This document shows, in pieces, positions 31,266 to 43,219 of a stretch of 64,000 bases of DNA. The DNA comes from Selaginella moellendorffii. Its lineage: Eukaryota > Streptophyta > Lycopodiopsida > Selaginellales > Selaginellaceae. Location of the stretch: assembly GCF_000143415.4 (NCBI RefSeq), contig NW_003314301.1, positions 1,300,314 through 1,364,313 of the forward strand. The letters run 5' to 3'. Position numbers and translations under genes: made by a program. Each line of letters begins with the position of its first letter. The stretch's first letter is position 1. The notes under the pieces were generated by a model. The model was not told the DNA's origin and ran no database searches. It saw only the letters and a program-made list of their open reading frames with translations.

Positions 31266-32583
31266 CCAAGGCCAGAAACTGCCCAAGGTGGCGAGGCCGA
31301 GCTGGACCTCGGGCAGTTTGGGGATCCGGGGGCCCAAGGTTAACCTGGGGCCTTCGAGGCCAGAAACTGCCCGAGGTGGCGAGCCGGACCTCGACCTCGG
31401 GCAGTTTGCGGGTCCAGGGGCCTGAGGTTATTTGAATAACCTCGAGCCCTCGAGGCCAGAAACTGCCCGAGGTGGCGAGCAGGACCTCGACCTCGGGCAG
31501 TTTCCGGGTCCGGGGGCCCGAGGTTATTTGAATAACCTCGGGCCCTCGAGGCCAGAAACTGCCCGAGGTGGCGAGCCGGACCTCCACCTCGGGCAGTTTC
31601 CGGGTCCGGGGGCCCGAGGTTATTTGAATAACCTCGGGCCCTCGAGGCCAGAAACTGCCCGAGGTGGCGAGCCGGACCTCCACCTCGGGCCCTCGAGGCC
31701 AGAAACTGCCCGAGGTGGCAAGCCGGACCTCGACCTCGGGCCCTCGAGGCCAGAAACTGCCCGAGGTGGCGAGCCGGACCTCGACCTCGGGCCCTCGAGG
31801 CCAGAAACTGCCCGAGGTGGCGAGCCGGACCTCGACCTCGGGCCCTCGAGGCCAGAAACTGCCCGAGGTGGCGAGCTGGACCTCGACCTCGGGCGGTTTC
31901 CGGGTCCAGGGGCCCGAGGTTATTTGAATAACCTCGGGCCCTCGAGGCCAGAAACTCCCTGAGGTGGCGAGCCGGACCTCAACCTCGGGCAGTTTCCGGG
32001 TCCGGGGGCCCGAGGTTATTTGAATAACCTCGGGCCCTCGAGGCCAGAAACTGCCCGAGGTGGCGAGCCGGCCCTCAACCTCGGGCAGTTTCGGGGTCCG
32101 GGAGCCCGAGGTTATTTGAATAACCTCGGGCCCTCGAGGCCAGAAACTGCCCGAGGTGGCGAGCCGGACCTCAACCTCGGGCAGTTTCCGGGTCCGGGGG
32201 CCCGAGGTTATTTGAATAACCTCGGGCCCTCAAGGCCAGAAACTGCCCGAGGTGGCGAGCCGGACCTTGACCTCGGGCAGTTTCTGGGTCTGGGGGCCCG
32301 AGGTTATTTGAATAACCTCGGGCCCTCGAGGCCAGAAACTGCCCGAGGTGGCAAGCCGGACCTCGACCTCGGGCCCTTGAGGCCAGAAACTGCCCGAGGT
32401 GGCGAGCCGGACCTCGACCTCAGGTAGTTTCCGGGTCTGGGGGCCCGAGGTTATTTGAATAACCTCGGGCCCTCGAGGCCAGAAACTGCCCGAGGTGGCG
32501 AGCCAGACCTCGACCTCGGGCAGTTTCCGGGTACGGGGGCCCGAGGTTATTTGAATAACCTCGGGACCTCGAGGCCAGAAACT
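31266..32583. repeat. GC-rich palindromic tandem array (96-bp and 51-bp units)
   Basis: About 1.3 kb of repeats starting GGCCAGAAACTGCC. The full unit is 96 bp; some units are shortened to the 51-bp half (several in a row at about 31,640-31,890). Each full unit holds two perfect inverted repeats: AAACTGCCCGAGGT with ACCTCGGGCAGTTT (16-nt loop), and GGGCCCGAGGTTATT with AATAACCTCGGGCCC (2-nt centre, for example 31,514-31,545). Neighbouring DNA is strongly AT-rich. Long open frames in the array (Gly/Pro/Arg-rich) exist because both unit lengths are multiples of three; I do not call them genes. Confidence 0.92.
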
Positions 32584-35025
32584 ACTTGGCTTATACCCTA
32601 TATTATTTTGTCAATAACATAGGATACATTTATATTGTATGTAAATATTTTTAAATTTTTTAAATGATGGTATATATAGCACCTTTCAATATGTAAGTTA
32701 TTTGAAAATTAATATTAGTTTTCCTATTTATATAGAAAGGATGCATTCTAAACAAGATTTCATACATATTTTGGATTCATAACAGAACTTTAAAGAGTAT
32801 AAATCTGGTATGTTGCATTATTATATTAAATATATTGTACTATTTTAATCTATGAATGGATGAATCCACATCCATAAATTTGTTTTGTATTGTGTATGAA
32901 CCTAAATTATAGGCATATGCTCTAAATGTCATTGAGCAGTATTTGTATATATGGCTAAAACTCAACTTATATTGAGAATCAAAACTATGTCATCGAAGAA
33001 TTATCATTACTAACATCACCTAACACTAAAGATTTGACAAACTATTGATATTTTACATGTGATCGGATATCTTGCATCTCCATGCTAAAGCAGAATGTTA
33101 TTACTATCATCACTAACAATCAAACTTCACGTGCTGAAAACTTTTTCTTGGATTTGTGTGCATGCAATAGACAACAGAACATATGATAATACTATCACAC
33201 TTACACATATTAGATATGCTATAGTATTTAAATTCATTTGTACATTGTTATTATTCTTCTTATTGATCTCCTTAAATCTCAATTTATGTTTCACTATAGA
33301 TTTTTACAAGTAGCATAAGGGAGATAGAGAACTCCAAAACCTATAAAGAAAGATGAAAAGGTTCTTCTACATTTTTGAGATCACCCACCGCTTTTGTTCT
33401 CTTAAAATCATGTTTCTAAAAGTTTTTTATGTTGCCATTTTTATCTTCATCTTGGCTCTATTTTGTTAGAGGTTGTGATCTGCAACAATACTAGTATGGT
33501 TGTTGCTTGGTGTTTTATCTTTCTAGTGTTGGCAAGGGTAGAAAGATAAAACATAAACCGAACTTTATGGAGATTCAAGTTTATGGATCTCCAATCAAAG
33601 TGTTTAAACTAAAATGAATGTGTAGAAAGAGTTAGTCATCATCCTCTCTTCCTCTTCCAATTCAAGTGGAAAAACTATGCTAGTGTTAGCCCCAAATTCA
33701 TGAATTCCATCTTCAGTAATATTCAAAGCTATTAGTAATGTTTTCCACTTTTCCCACTTCTCAGTCAAGATACACTTATTTCTATATATACCCATGAGTG
33801 AGCTTCCATCCTGCTACAACAACAATATCTTCTTTGATCTAAAACCTCTTATCAACAACACTAAAAGGGATGGAGATCAAGTAAAATGTCTAAAATTGGC
33901 GTAAGATCAAGACCACACACCTTTAGCATTTTGAAGGAATAGTGTCTATAGTTTATTGTTGTAGGCATTTAGATTGCATAGATGAAACATGTAATCAAAA
34001 TAGCTATAGAAATTTTATATTTTTTGAATTTTATATTATATTTCTATAATCAATCCTCTTGCCTGTGACACCATTATTATTGCATTCAAGTGTTGGTTTT
34101 GCAAGAATTTTCCTTTATATTGTGCCATTTACAAGGGCAAAATGTATTACTTTCTTCTGTGGGATAGAGTGGTTAGAAGAGATGAAGTCTCTTATTTCTT
34201 CTTTATTTTTGTGGCCTTTTAATATTATCTTTTTAATTAGAACCAACCACTTGAGGACCTCACATACACCCCAATTATGAATCTCTTAAAAAATAAGCAC
34301 TTAAGTTAGTATTCTTTTGAGGTAAAGAAAGAGAAGATAAATTTGTATAAAACATGTTTATTGGATTTGATATATACTATAAAGCAACCTTCAAAAGCAT
34401 TAGCATTTAAGAAAGAAAGATATTAGAAACAAGGCCTTTTGTTCAGATATTACATAATGGGATAAAGAGGAAGAGGACTTCACCAGCTCAAAAAGTGGCA
34501 ATTGTAGTTGAGAAAGTGGTTCATGGCACATCTATAAAGTACAATTCCTAAGCTTCTATTAGTAATATGAAAATTGTTCACTTAAAGTGTTCTTTTTTCT
34601 TTATTGATGGTATAGGTCTTGGAGTAAAAAGCCTAATATTCAATAATAGACTTGATATTAAGTACCATTTTGCTCCAAGATATTGCACATTGTCAAAATA
34701 AAAAATGGAGAGTACACAATTGTTATTCAATACTTTCCTTGCATATATCCAAACTTTACTAAGTACAAGAAATATAGGAAGGCATATATATACTACATTT
34801 TCATCAACACTTTACACTAAGATCCTAAAGTGGATATTCATATACATCATGCAAGCTTTATTACTACTAAGTTGTAAGACTTTTAGAGCTAATAATATAT
34901 AGCACATGTGATCATGGGATGAGATTTGGATATACTGTCACAGTGGATCCTTGGAACTTTGGGGGATAAATGGGGATAAAATAGCCATTAAGGGCTCTCT
35001 CATCAAGCAATTGCCCCTTTTCCAG
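32584..35025. other. AT-rich DNA, nothing recognised
   Basis: No gene-like frame, RNA gene or definable element ends. Short frames have no recognisable motif. Confidence 0.5.
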
Positions 35026-35351
35026 TTGGTTTAAGGGGAGAGAGATAAAGTGTGTTACAGTTGGTATCGGAGCAAATGGCACGGGTTCGATTCCCATTGA
35101 TTAGTGGTTACTTAAAAATATAATATACCCTTGAACAAGGTATATTCCTACCCCTAAATTTGAAATCGTATGTATTGGGCATCCATGCGTGTGTGGAGTA
35201 TCCATGGACGAAGGTATCCACCGTGGGACTGCGGTACGGGTGGATGACTGCGGTGCGGGTGGATGACTAGTTGCTTCACATGGAATAGCTGGTCTACACA
35301 ATGGAAGGATTGGTAGATTAGCTTAAGGGGAAAGAGATAAGATGTGCTACA
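35026..35351 (+). repeat. Possible miniature LTR element: 34-bp direct repeats with PBS-like site
   Basis: Similar sequences ending GTGTTACA (to 35,059) and GTGCTACA (to 35,351), each preceded by a TTAAGGGGA-AGAGATAA-type stretch, lie about 292 bp apart. TTGGTATCGGAGC follows the first at 35,061-35,073 and resembles a Met-tRNA PBS. A local duplication ACTGCGGT-CGGGTGGATGA is at about 35,227-35,268. Element limits are uncertain. Confidence 0.4.
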
Positions 35352-36114
35352 TAATATTTTCCAAGACTATCAATATTTATTCTCTATTAGTAATATATAC
35401 TTTCATACTTTATATAATTAAAAGTAAAACATTCATTTCATTTTGTATACTTACAAGTTTTCTTTTTACAATACTATTTGTAATACTAGTGTGCCTTTTT
35501 TTTCTATCTTTACCATCTTAAAATATATTTCATAGTAGTTTAGGGCCATGATATTGCAATATATTGCAAGAGTGTATATACTGTTGTACTGATTGCTGCC
35601 ACTGTTTCCACCAAAAGCTAGAAATAAATATGGCATTTCTTGAAAGTCACGGAATTGTAATTTTTTAAAACAAATAGGGGGGCATTCTTTTTCACCTAAA
35701 TTGTTGCATCTTTTATCATTTCATTTATCTCCAATATATGATCATTATTCTCATTATCCTCTTTTTCCATCTTTTATATGTTTTGAATGTGTTGTGCAAT
35801 GGGATGAATATTACAGCTCCTAGTCTTTGAATTACTACAATGAGGAGAAAGATTTCAAGAGTTGAAACTACCAACATTAGAACCATTTATTTTATGTTTT
35901 GATGAACTTAAATAAAATAATATATAGTAAATATTTAAATTCTTGGACAAAAAGCCTCCTCTAAAATAGTTTTATCCATATAAAATGTAGAGAGTTATGA
36001 AAATATAGTATAAAGTTAGGTTTTCTATAACCTTAATTTTTCAAAATTTATAATATTTGTATTAAATTGCAATTGAAAATTGAGCTCAACTCGCGAGCTC
36101 AATTTTTCAGCTCA
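35352..36114. other. AT-rich DNA, nothing recognised
   Basis: No coding frame or element ends seen. The last 60 bp contain inverted GAGCTC-rich sequence that may belong to the adjacent TRIM fragment. Confidence 0.45.
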
Positions 36115-36504
36115 TGAGCTCAAAAGTGGTCCGCGCTCGTTGGCTAGGAGAATCACACCACATGTTAATTGACATCTGGCAAGTGTTCAGTGTGGTCTGG
36201 CTCAGCTTGACCCGAGGGGTAGGGTGTCAAGAGAGTAAGGCTCTCGGGAGAGTTGCGGCTCTTAGCTTTTGTTCACGAGGGTGTGAACTTACAAAGAAGC
36301 GTGGTGGATTATAAACAACTAAAGAGAACAATTCAAGAAGCAATCCATAAAGGTTCAAATATAAAGGGAAAGGGACCATGAACAAAAGTGCACCCCTTTT
36401 TCCAATTGATTAAGGGTCTTAAAATATTTAGAGTTAAATGTCCTTGGGTTTGAATAGTATTGGGCTAAGTGACATCCCAGGAAATCTAAACTCATGAACT
36501 TACA
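36115..36504 (+). mobile_element. Partial TRIM: internal region plus 3' LTR
   Basis: 36,139-36,300 matches the internal region of the 17,903-18,494 TRIM in reverse complement (AGAATCACACCACAT, GAGGGGTAGGGTGT, TTCACGAGGGTGTGAA). 36,308-36,504 matches its LTR, ending CTTACA. The 5' LTR is missing. Confidence 0.65.
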
Positions 36505-36540
36505 ATAAAAAGGATTGATACATAGTAAGTGTTGCGACAT

Positions 36541-36790
36541 ATGGAAGTGTCAAAAAGGAGTTTGAGATGGAGTCTAAGAAGGAGTCCAAAATGGACATGA
36601 GATGGAGTTGGAGATGGAGTCCAAGATGAAGTCAAGATCCGAGACCGAGTCTAATCCGAGGTTGAGTCTGAGACTAAGTCTGAGTCCGAGGGTAAAAGCC
36701 AAAAAGATCGTCTCCCATACTCTAGGGGTTTAGTGAGCTCCAAAAGTATAATAGGGGGAGGACTCTAGTGGAGCCAGTTTAGCTAAGAAA
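36541..36790 (+). repeat. Diverged LTR fragment sharing the chromovirus LTR core
   Basis: Begins with GAGTTTGAGATGGAGTC-like minisatellite units, then GGGTAAAAGCCAAAAAGATCGTCTCCC and CTCCAAAAGTATAATAGGG. The order and text parallel 20,040-20,400 of the chromovirus LTR, but the fragment is too diverged to be the same family copy. Confidence 0.6.
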
Positions 36791-37498
36791 GGCCAATGTG
36801 ACCAAAGAAGGTTATACCTATGTGTTAAGTGATGATATATTTATTGAGGAGTCCAATGCTAGAATGAATATAGACAAACAAGCAAGGTAGCTTGATGGAG
36901 TATTCAAGAGCTGGCTCTAGCTCCCCAAAGAGATTGAATGGTTAGTTATTTTTAGCATTGATTAGAAAAAGAAGTGCATTTTTATTTATGGGCTTTTTCT
37001 TTCTATATTTAAACCCTAATGACCTCATGCTCCCAATTTAAATGTGAGTGGCACTTGGACACCTAGCATGGCTTATCAAAGCCTTGCTCTAGCCACATGG
37101 CTAAGGCAGTTATGAATGGATGGCCCAGTCTTTGAAAGATTGGGATTCTGATGCAAATAGTCTAAAACTATCAATAAGACAAAGTTAAATGAATATAGCC
37201 TTAGCATAATAAATTGATATGTCAAAAGTACCTTTGGGGTGTTAATCATAAGATCAAATACATGCAACACTTGGATCGAGCGCAAAGCCTAAATGGCATA
37301 GATGTCATTCACGAAGATAGTAAATCCCTAAGTCCAAAATATAACTTATGAAAGTTGTGAATGAGACTCTTCCAAATGGTCAGTAGTGGAGTTAAATGAC
37401 TAAAGTAGAATAAAAAATTTAATCATTTACATGCCATAAATTTGTCAAGATCCCTTACAAAAACTACAATACATAAAATAAGGCGTATCCTTGGTCAT

Positions 37499-37621
37499 AC
37501 CCAAAATAAGCCATGGTCCAGATTGAAACCCATCTAATAGGTATTAAAATCTTACTATGTTAATTTAAGTATATGATTGTTAATATTAGTATATGACATT
37601 ATAGTTATACACTTAAATGTC
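37499..37621 (-). repeat. Solo LTR fragment of the 38,090 gypsy family
   Basis: Text from CCATGGTCCAGATTGAAACC to TATACACTTAAATG aligns with the middle and end of the LTRs at 38,090-38,265 and 42,950-43,116. No second LTR or internal sequence accompanies it. Confidence 0.6.
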
Positions 37622-38089
37622 AAAAAGTGAATATTATTTATATATAATAAACTATATAAAGAAAAAATTAACTATTAATTTAATGATTTTATAGAAAACT
37701 GTAAAATAACATTTAATACTTAAGAAATAAAATATATCTTTAATATTACTAAAGAATTTAATAAGGGTATAGACTGAAAGTTTTTCTAAGGCAAGTTTAA
37801 CTACATGATTTACTATATATAACTTAAAAATTATTTACATTAATGTTTTTATTTTTATAGTAATTTAAAATTTAAATTATCTTTTACTTGCTCTATGTAT
37901 GCTTTATAAAATTTTAATTATTATAAACTAATTATATAATATAATTTTTTATATTGTGAAATTATGAAATTTTAAAAATTGTAATATACTAAGAATGAGT
38001 GAAAATAAATATAGTTATAGTCATGATCATCTCTTATAGTTTTTTTTACTTTTTATAATTGTATAATAGTTTAATACTTATTTTAATAT

Positions 38090-38265
38090 TGTGAGTGCTT
38101 GAAATATGGAAAGGGAATACAGAAAATATGCATATCAATTAACCCAAAAACCCTAACTTATATACAGAAGCAAGTAGTCTGGATTGAAACTAATCTGACA
38201 GCTACCAAAATCCCACTATGCTAATATTAGTATACGGCATCGTAGCCATATACTTGGCCCTCACA
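38090..38265 (-). repeat. 3' LTR of the minus-strand gypsy element
   Basis: 176 bp, TGTGAGTGCTT to CCCTCACA, about 10 bp longer than its partner at 42,950. Related degraded LTRs are at 17,626 and 37,499. Confidence 0.88.
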
Positions 38266-38299
38266 TCATCCCCTCCTCTCAGAATAATAGAAGACCATC

Positions 38300-39550
38300 A
38301 GGGTTCTTTTATAGATGGGCCAAGATCTGGAGGAACATCAAGAGGAGGCATTGGTGGATCTATAGGTGGTATTAATTGCTCCTAATCCCTTTATATAAAG
38401 TGTTTCAACCATTGCACATGCACAATCTCTAGAGGATCGGCCTGTTGGACGTTATGCCGAACCTCATAAACTTGTGGTCCCACTTGCCACAACACCCGAT
38501 ATGGTACTTTTCAATAAGCAAGGAGTCACTTAGATAAACCACATACCATAAGATGGGGAAAACAGACCAACATCAAGTCATCCACTTTGTACTCTGCAGG
38601 TGGACAATGATGGGAGTTGTAGTGCTGTTGTTGTCCCACTTATACACGGCTTAAGTGCTCGGTAGACTTTGCTCGGATAAGTGGAAGAATGTTTGTCAAA
38701 TACTGATCCCATAACCTAGCATCGGTAGCTCGTGGCAATCGCAAAGGTAAACCAAGCTCTATTGGTAATATTGGATCATGACCATATAAAAGTTTATATG
38801 GTGAAACACCAATAGAACTCTACACCCCTATGACATATCCATATTGAAGAGACGGTAAATAACGATCCCAATCCGAATGCTGAAAGTTCACATACTTTGC
38901 GATCATCCCTTTGAACGTCTAAACGAGTCGTTTCACTAGACCATTTGACTGTGGGTAATAAGCACTCATAAAAGTGTGGCATATCCCCAACCAAGACGTC
39001 AAAACATGAAATGCCTTGGCCATAAATGTGGGACCATTATCCGAAAGAATCCGCTCTGGACAAGATTGCTGGAACACCACTCGATTGAGGAGGAAGTATC
39101 CAACAACAGTTGCAGAGGCACTAGTAAGAGGACCAAGTCAAATAGTCAGAAGCAATAATAATATACTTATTACCAACAGTCAACTGTGGAAAAGGTCCCA
39201 TAAGATCAAACGCCACCAACTCAAACAAATAGGAAACTGCAATCGACTCCAACCATCCTTTCGTGGCACGAGGGGGAGTATTACAAACTTTGCACTAAAC
39301 GCAGTTACGCACATACCGAATAATATCACATTGCATCTCCGGCCAATAGAAAGACTTGCACAGCTTTTGGTCATATGACGATGTCCCATATGCCCACCTA
39401 GAATAGGAGAATCATGGTAGGCATGTAGGAACCATGGAATAAAGATAGAAGGCACCACTAGCCATAAATGATCATTAGAATCTGTCCCCACAAAATAAAG
39501 AAGGCCGTTTTCAAGGCAATATTGAGAATGTAAATGCCGGAAAGGCAATC
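38300..39550 (-). pseudogene. Integrase region of the minus-strand gypsy
   Basis: 39,180-39,548 encodes an HHCC-like N-terminal region (AYHDSPILGGHMGHRHM, then a C-rich part) with one cysteine position unclear. Around 38,850-38,960 the reverse strand reads through a YYPQSNG-like motif, the counterpart of YHPQTDG, with no interruption. Several stops make it non-functional. Confidence 0.75.
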
Positions 39551-39699
39551 ATTAGCAAGTGATGTAGGATTCTCAAACTCATTTCAAAGCCTTCGAATCC
39601 ACAACTCAATCTTTTGAGCCTCGCGAACCTCATCAAGAGAAGGTAGATCTTGTTCTGCGCCTTGTGGACATTGAATGTCAAGTATAGCAACTGCCGTCG

Positions 39700-41130
39700 G
39701 CACAAAATCCTCGTCTAGAAAATCCACAGATGTTGGAACAACAGGCTTGTCAGAAACATGATAAGAGAGTGGAGAAGGAAGAGGAGCTCGAGAAAGGGTA
39801 TCAGTATTAACTATAGAACTCCCTGGGTGATGAATAACATCAAAATCATATATCTAAAGCTTCAAAGCCCATCAAGTAGTACGACGAACTAGGTTCTTCT
39901 ACTTCAATAATGAAGTAACAGCAACAAGTAACGTCTGAGAACCATATAGATATATATGAAGTTTCTTGAAACCCTAGACTGTTGCTAAACACTCCCTCTC
40001 TGTCGTGGAGTAGTTCATCTCTACTGATTGTAATGTACAGCTTATATACGCAATAGGATGGTGTTGACCACGCACACTCGAGCTCTCTTGCATTAACACA
40101 CCTCCAAGACCAATGTCATAAGCATCCACATGCAAAATAAAAAGTCGAGTATAGTCAGGATATGCCAAAACCGGAGAAGTTGTCAATAGCATTTTGAGAT
40201 CCCCGAACGCCCACTCACAATCCGGAGACTAGATGAAAGATGATGATGATGACTTCAGCAATGCTCGCAATGGTGTAGTGCGATTAGAAAGATGATCCAC
40301 AAAACAACCAAAATATTGCACCTTGCCCAAGAAGCGCTGGACATCATTCACACACTTCAGAGTAGGGAGCTTTAGAACAACCACAAATTTGTCAGAATCA
40401 ACTTACAAACTTTCACGAGAAATATAGTACCTAAGATAAGTTGTGTCCTTGGACCCAAACACGCACTTCGACCGCTTCAACTTTAAACCAACGTCATGTA
40501 GCCGATCGAACACTTTACAAACATCACAAATGTGCTCCTCCCATGTCCTTTCCGAGTGGATCAAGACATCATTAATGAAGTTAGCAGTCACCTTTGGCAT
40601 ATCACAAAGAACCTCATCCATCATCTGCTGGAAAGTTGCTAAAGCATTATTCAAGCCAATGAATAACAACCATTAAATGTTAGAATATTCAAGCATCACC
40701 AAGAACTTGTACAAACCAAATGGTGTACGAAAAGCAATCTTAAGAATATTTTTTTCAACTATTGGTACTTGCCAGTACCCAAAAGCAAGATCTAACTTGG
40801 TGAACTAGCGATTTTGCCCTAGACGATCCAAAAGATCAGCAATGTGAGGAAGAAGGTACACATCCGAGATTGTCACTTTGTTTAACGGACGATAGTCGAT
40901 GCAGAAACAAATACTCCCATTAGGCTTCGTCACAAGATGAGTTTCACATGCCCAAGGACTCCACGACTTTTGAATAACACTCTTCTCCAACATCTCCTTG
41001 ACATTTGCACGTAAAATCTTGATCTCTTTGGGTGACCAACGACGAACAGAAACCTTGATTGGACGAGCATCCTCGATTGGAATCGGATGACATATGGCAA
41101 TCTTGGCCCCAGAAGATAAGTCAAATTCAA
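39700..41130 (-). pseudogene. RT and RNase H region of the minus-strand gypsy
   Basis: RT pieces: CFCIDYRPLNKVTISDVYLLPHI split over 40,805-40,993, and 40,403-40,669 with GLNNALATFQQMMDEVL and NFINDVLIHS, where the catalytic YIDD reads FIND. RNase H at 39,974-40,192 has LHVDAYDIGLGGVLMQ and NYSTTERECLA. Frame breaks between the pieces and the altered catalytic motif mean loss of activity. Confidence 0.82.
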
Positions 41131-41155
41131 AGAGATCAGAATACTCCTTTATGAG

Positions 41156-41737
41156 TCAGTCAACCACTGCAACACAAAGATTGTCAGAGGGATCAGAAAA
41201 GGGAAGAGTAGAATAAAATGGAAACACAGGAGGAAATAGTGGGGGAACAAAAGTAATGAAAGCAGAGGTAGAAATAGAGGGACAAAGAGGTATGGAAGTG
41301 AGAGGAATGGATAAAACATAAGGAAGTATGAAACAAGGGGGAGAAGCCTCAAAGTCACACTTGGCATAATTGCGCTGCAACCAATTCATACCAAGAATGA
41401 GGTCAAAAGCTTGACTCGGCACCACCCGCAACGACTGTAGCTCAAGCTTGAGATCGCCCACATGTATAACTATGTCTGCCTCATCCTGTGCACACGCATG
41501 TGTACTACCGTTGCCATAAAGTATGAAAACTGGTTCCATCGCATGACGCAAGTGTAGACGACAACGTGTAGCAACAGATCGAGCAATAGAAGATAAACTT
41601 GAACCTGTATCAACTAATATGGAGAGAAGAATAGGAGACCTCTTGTTATAAAAACAAGCTTGGAAAGTAAACACTAGATGAACCAATGCTAAGTGAACCC
41701 CTTGATGATACTCCCGAAAGAAAGATGGAAAGGTCAC
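41156..41737 (-). pseudogene. Protease region of the minus-strand gypsy
   Basis: Open for 193 residues. The aspartic protease signature is ILVDTGSSLSSIA, with LILGMNWLQ further on. The rest is a hydrophobic linker toward RT. Confidence 0.8.
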
Positions 41738-41859
41738 TAACTTATTTATGCAAGGTCCCTCCGTTACTCATGCAACTCCTCATTTCCTGGATGCACCTCG
41801 GTGTCCAAACCTTCCATTGCAGCAGCACCAACGGGTTGTTGACGCCAAGGTCTCCACCC

Positions 41860-42680
41860 AAAAATGGAAGTTGCCAATCCAGAAAATGCCGACAACACCG
41901 ATAACTATGACCAACTTCATCACATGCTCAACAGTAAACATCATGGCCACAACTACGTCCTCGCCCTTGTCCTTGGACTCGAGTAGTAACAACATCAACC
42001 TCCATTGGAATAGGACCATCACTCATAGAAAGTGGAGCTGAAGGATGTGTAGTGAGAAGTGGAAGAGGCGATATCTTATAACGTTGTGCCAAGTAAAGAG
42101 TGTCGTCAAGGGTGGCGGGAGCAAGTGCATACACAAGTCTAACAAGATCTTGACGAAGTGTTGGCCACAACATTCCTAGTTTGATCCGCTCCGACATATT
42201 GGGTTCCGCACGAAGTAAAAAACTTCGGAAACGAACGCCAAATTACATCATTGACTCAGATGGCTCTTGGCGAAGACGATGCAATTGTTGGAAGGCATCA
42301 TCACAATTGTCAGCATGTTTGAAGGTGCGTTTGAAGATGTCCGGGATGCATTTGTAGACAATGCAATTGGGTCCAAGTCCACTCCAATCACACTCTAATC
42401 CCTATCAAACTATTGTACCATTGCAATGCCGTCCCTTGAAAACATGTGAGAAACTCATGCAAACGTCGAGCATCATCCCAAGAATGATATGTGGCAATCA
42501 CTGTAAAGTGATTGAACCAATGGTACACATCATCCCTAGGATTTCCATAAAAGAACTCCAACCGAACGTAAGGATTAGCACCAAGAGTAGGAGGAGTTGT
42601 ACCACATGCCGTGAATGCAGCTATCAATTAAGTTTGGTTGTTCAATTGCAAACACATAGCATCAAGCAATTAGACTAACT
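41860..42680 (-). pseudogene. gag region of the minus-strand gypsy
   Basis: Capsid-like text FFYGNPRDDVYHWFNHF and FLTCFQGTALQWYNSL at 42,388-42,627, and LRQDLVRLVYALAPATLDD at 41,928-42,197. A cysteine/histidine cluster near 41,900 fits a decayed zinc knuckle. It is broken by several stops and frame changes. Confidence 0.75.
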
Positions 42681-42949
42681 ATTGCTCTAGAGTCAGAGGA
42701 AATTATTGATCTGCCATGAAGATGAATAAAAAAGAAAGAGCAAAAGAAGAGAAATGATAAAAAGCTAAAAGGAAATGGTAGATCTAGACAATGCAAAAAG
42801 CTAGATTTAAACCAAAATCCTAAAAGGGAAGAACAAAAGAAGGAAATAGAAAAAGTTAGATTTAGACGATGCAAAAGCTAGATCTAAACAAAAATCCCAA
42901 ATTCAAGCATTCCTCAGGGATAATCAAAGGTGCCCTTCGTCTCCACCAA

Positions 42950-43116
42950 TGTGAGTGCTTAGAATATATATAGAAAATGTGCATATCAATTAGCCCAAAA
43001 ACCCTAGTTTATATACAGGAGCGAGTGGTTCGAATTGAAACCAATCCGACATCTACCAAAATCCTACTACACTAATATTAGTATATAGCATTGTAGCCGT
43101 ACACTTGGCCCTCACA
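42950..43116 (-). repeat. 5' LTR of the minus-strand gypsy element
   Basis: 167 bp, TGTGAGTGCTT to CCCTCACA, paired with 38,090-38,265. Only about 100 bp separates it from the LARD-like element. Confidence 0.88.
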
Positions 43117-43219
43117 ATATCAGAAATTAAATTTTTACAAATATCTAGTTTTTGTTATTTTTAATTATTTTATCATTTTTATTTTATTTTTATATATAAT
43201 TATTTATTAATACCTTATA

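Larger units (their letters stand above)
38090..43116 (-). mobile_element. Ty3/gypsy retrotransposon, near-complete but inactivated, minus strand
   Basis: Short LTRs (38,090-38,265 and 42,950-43,116) with TGTGAG...CTCACA ends and a likely ATAT target duplicate. Read on the minus strand the order is gag (about 42,680-41,860), protease (41,737-41,156), RT (about 41,130-40,380), RNase H (about 40,200-39,700) and integrase (about 39,550-38,300). A purine tract GAGAGGAGGGGATGA abuts the left LTR. The sequence next to the right LTR (TGGTGGAGACGAAGGG) is the expected PBS position but is not the iMet type. Many stops are present. No intron-like segment occurs at the integrase site where the chromovirus has one. 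Confidence 0.9.

Noticed and set aside
31432-32427. Long Gly/Pro/Arg-rich open frames in the palindromic array
   Set aside because: Unit lengths of 96 and 51 bp are multiples of three, so any frame without a stop stays open. Both strands and several frames are equally open, and no start context or family was seen.
31266-32583. CRISPR-like spacing of direct repeats
   Set aside because: This is plant nuclear DNA, the units are adjacent without unique spacers, and no cas genes are present.
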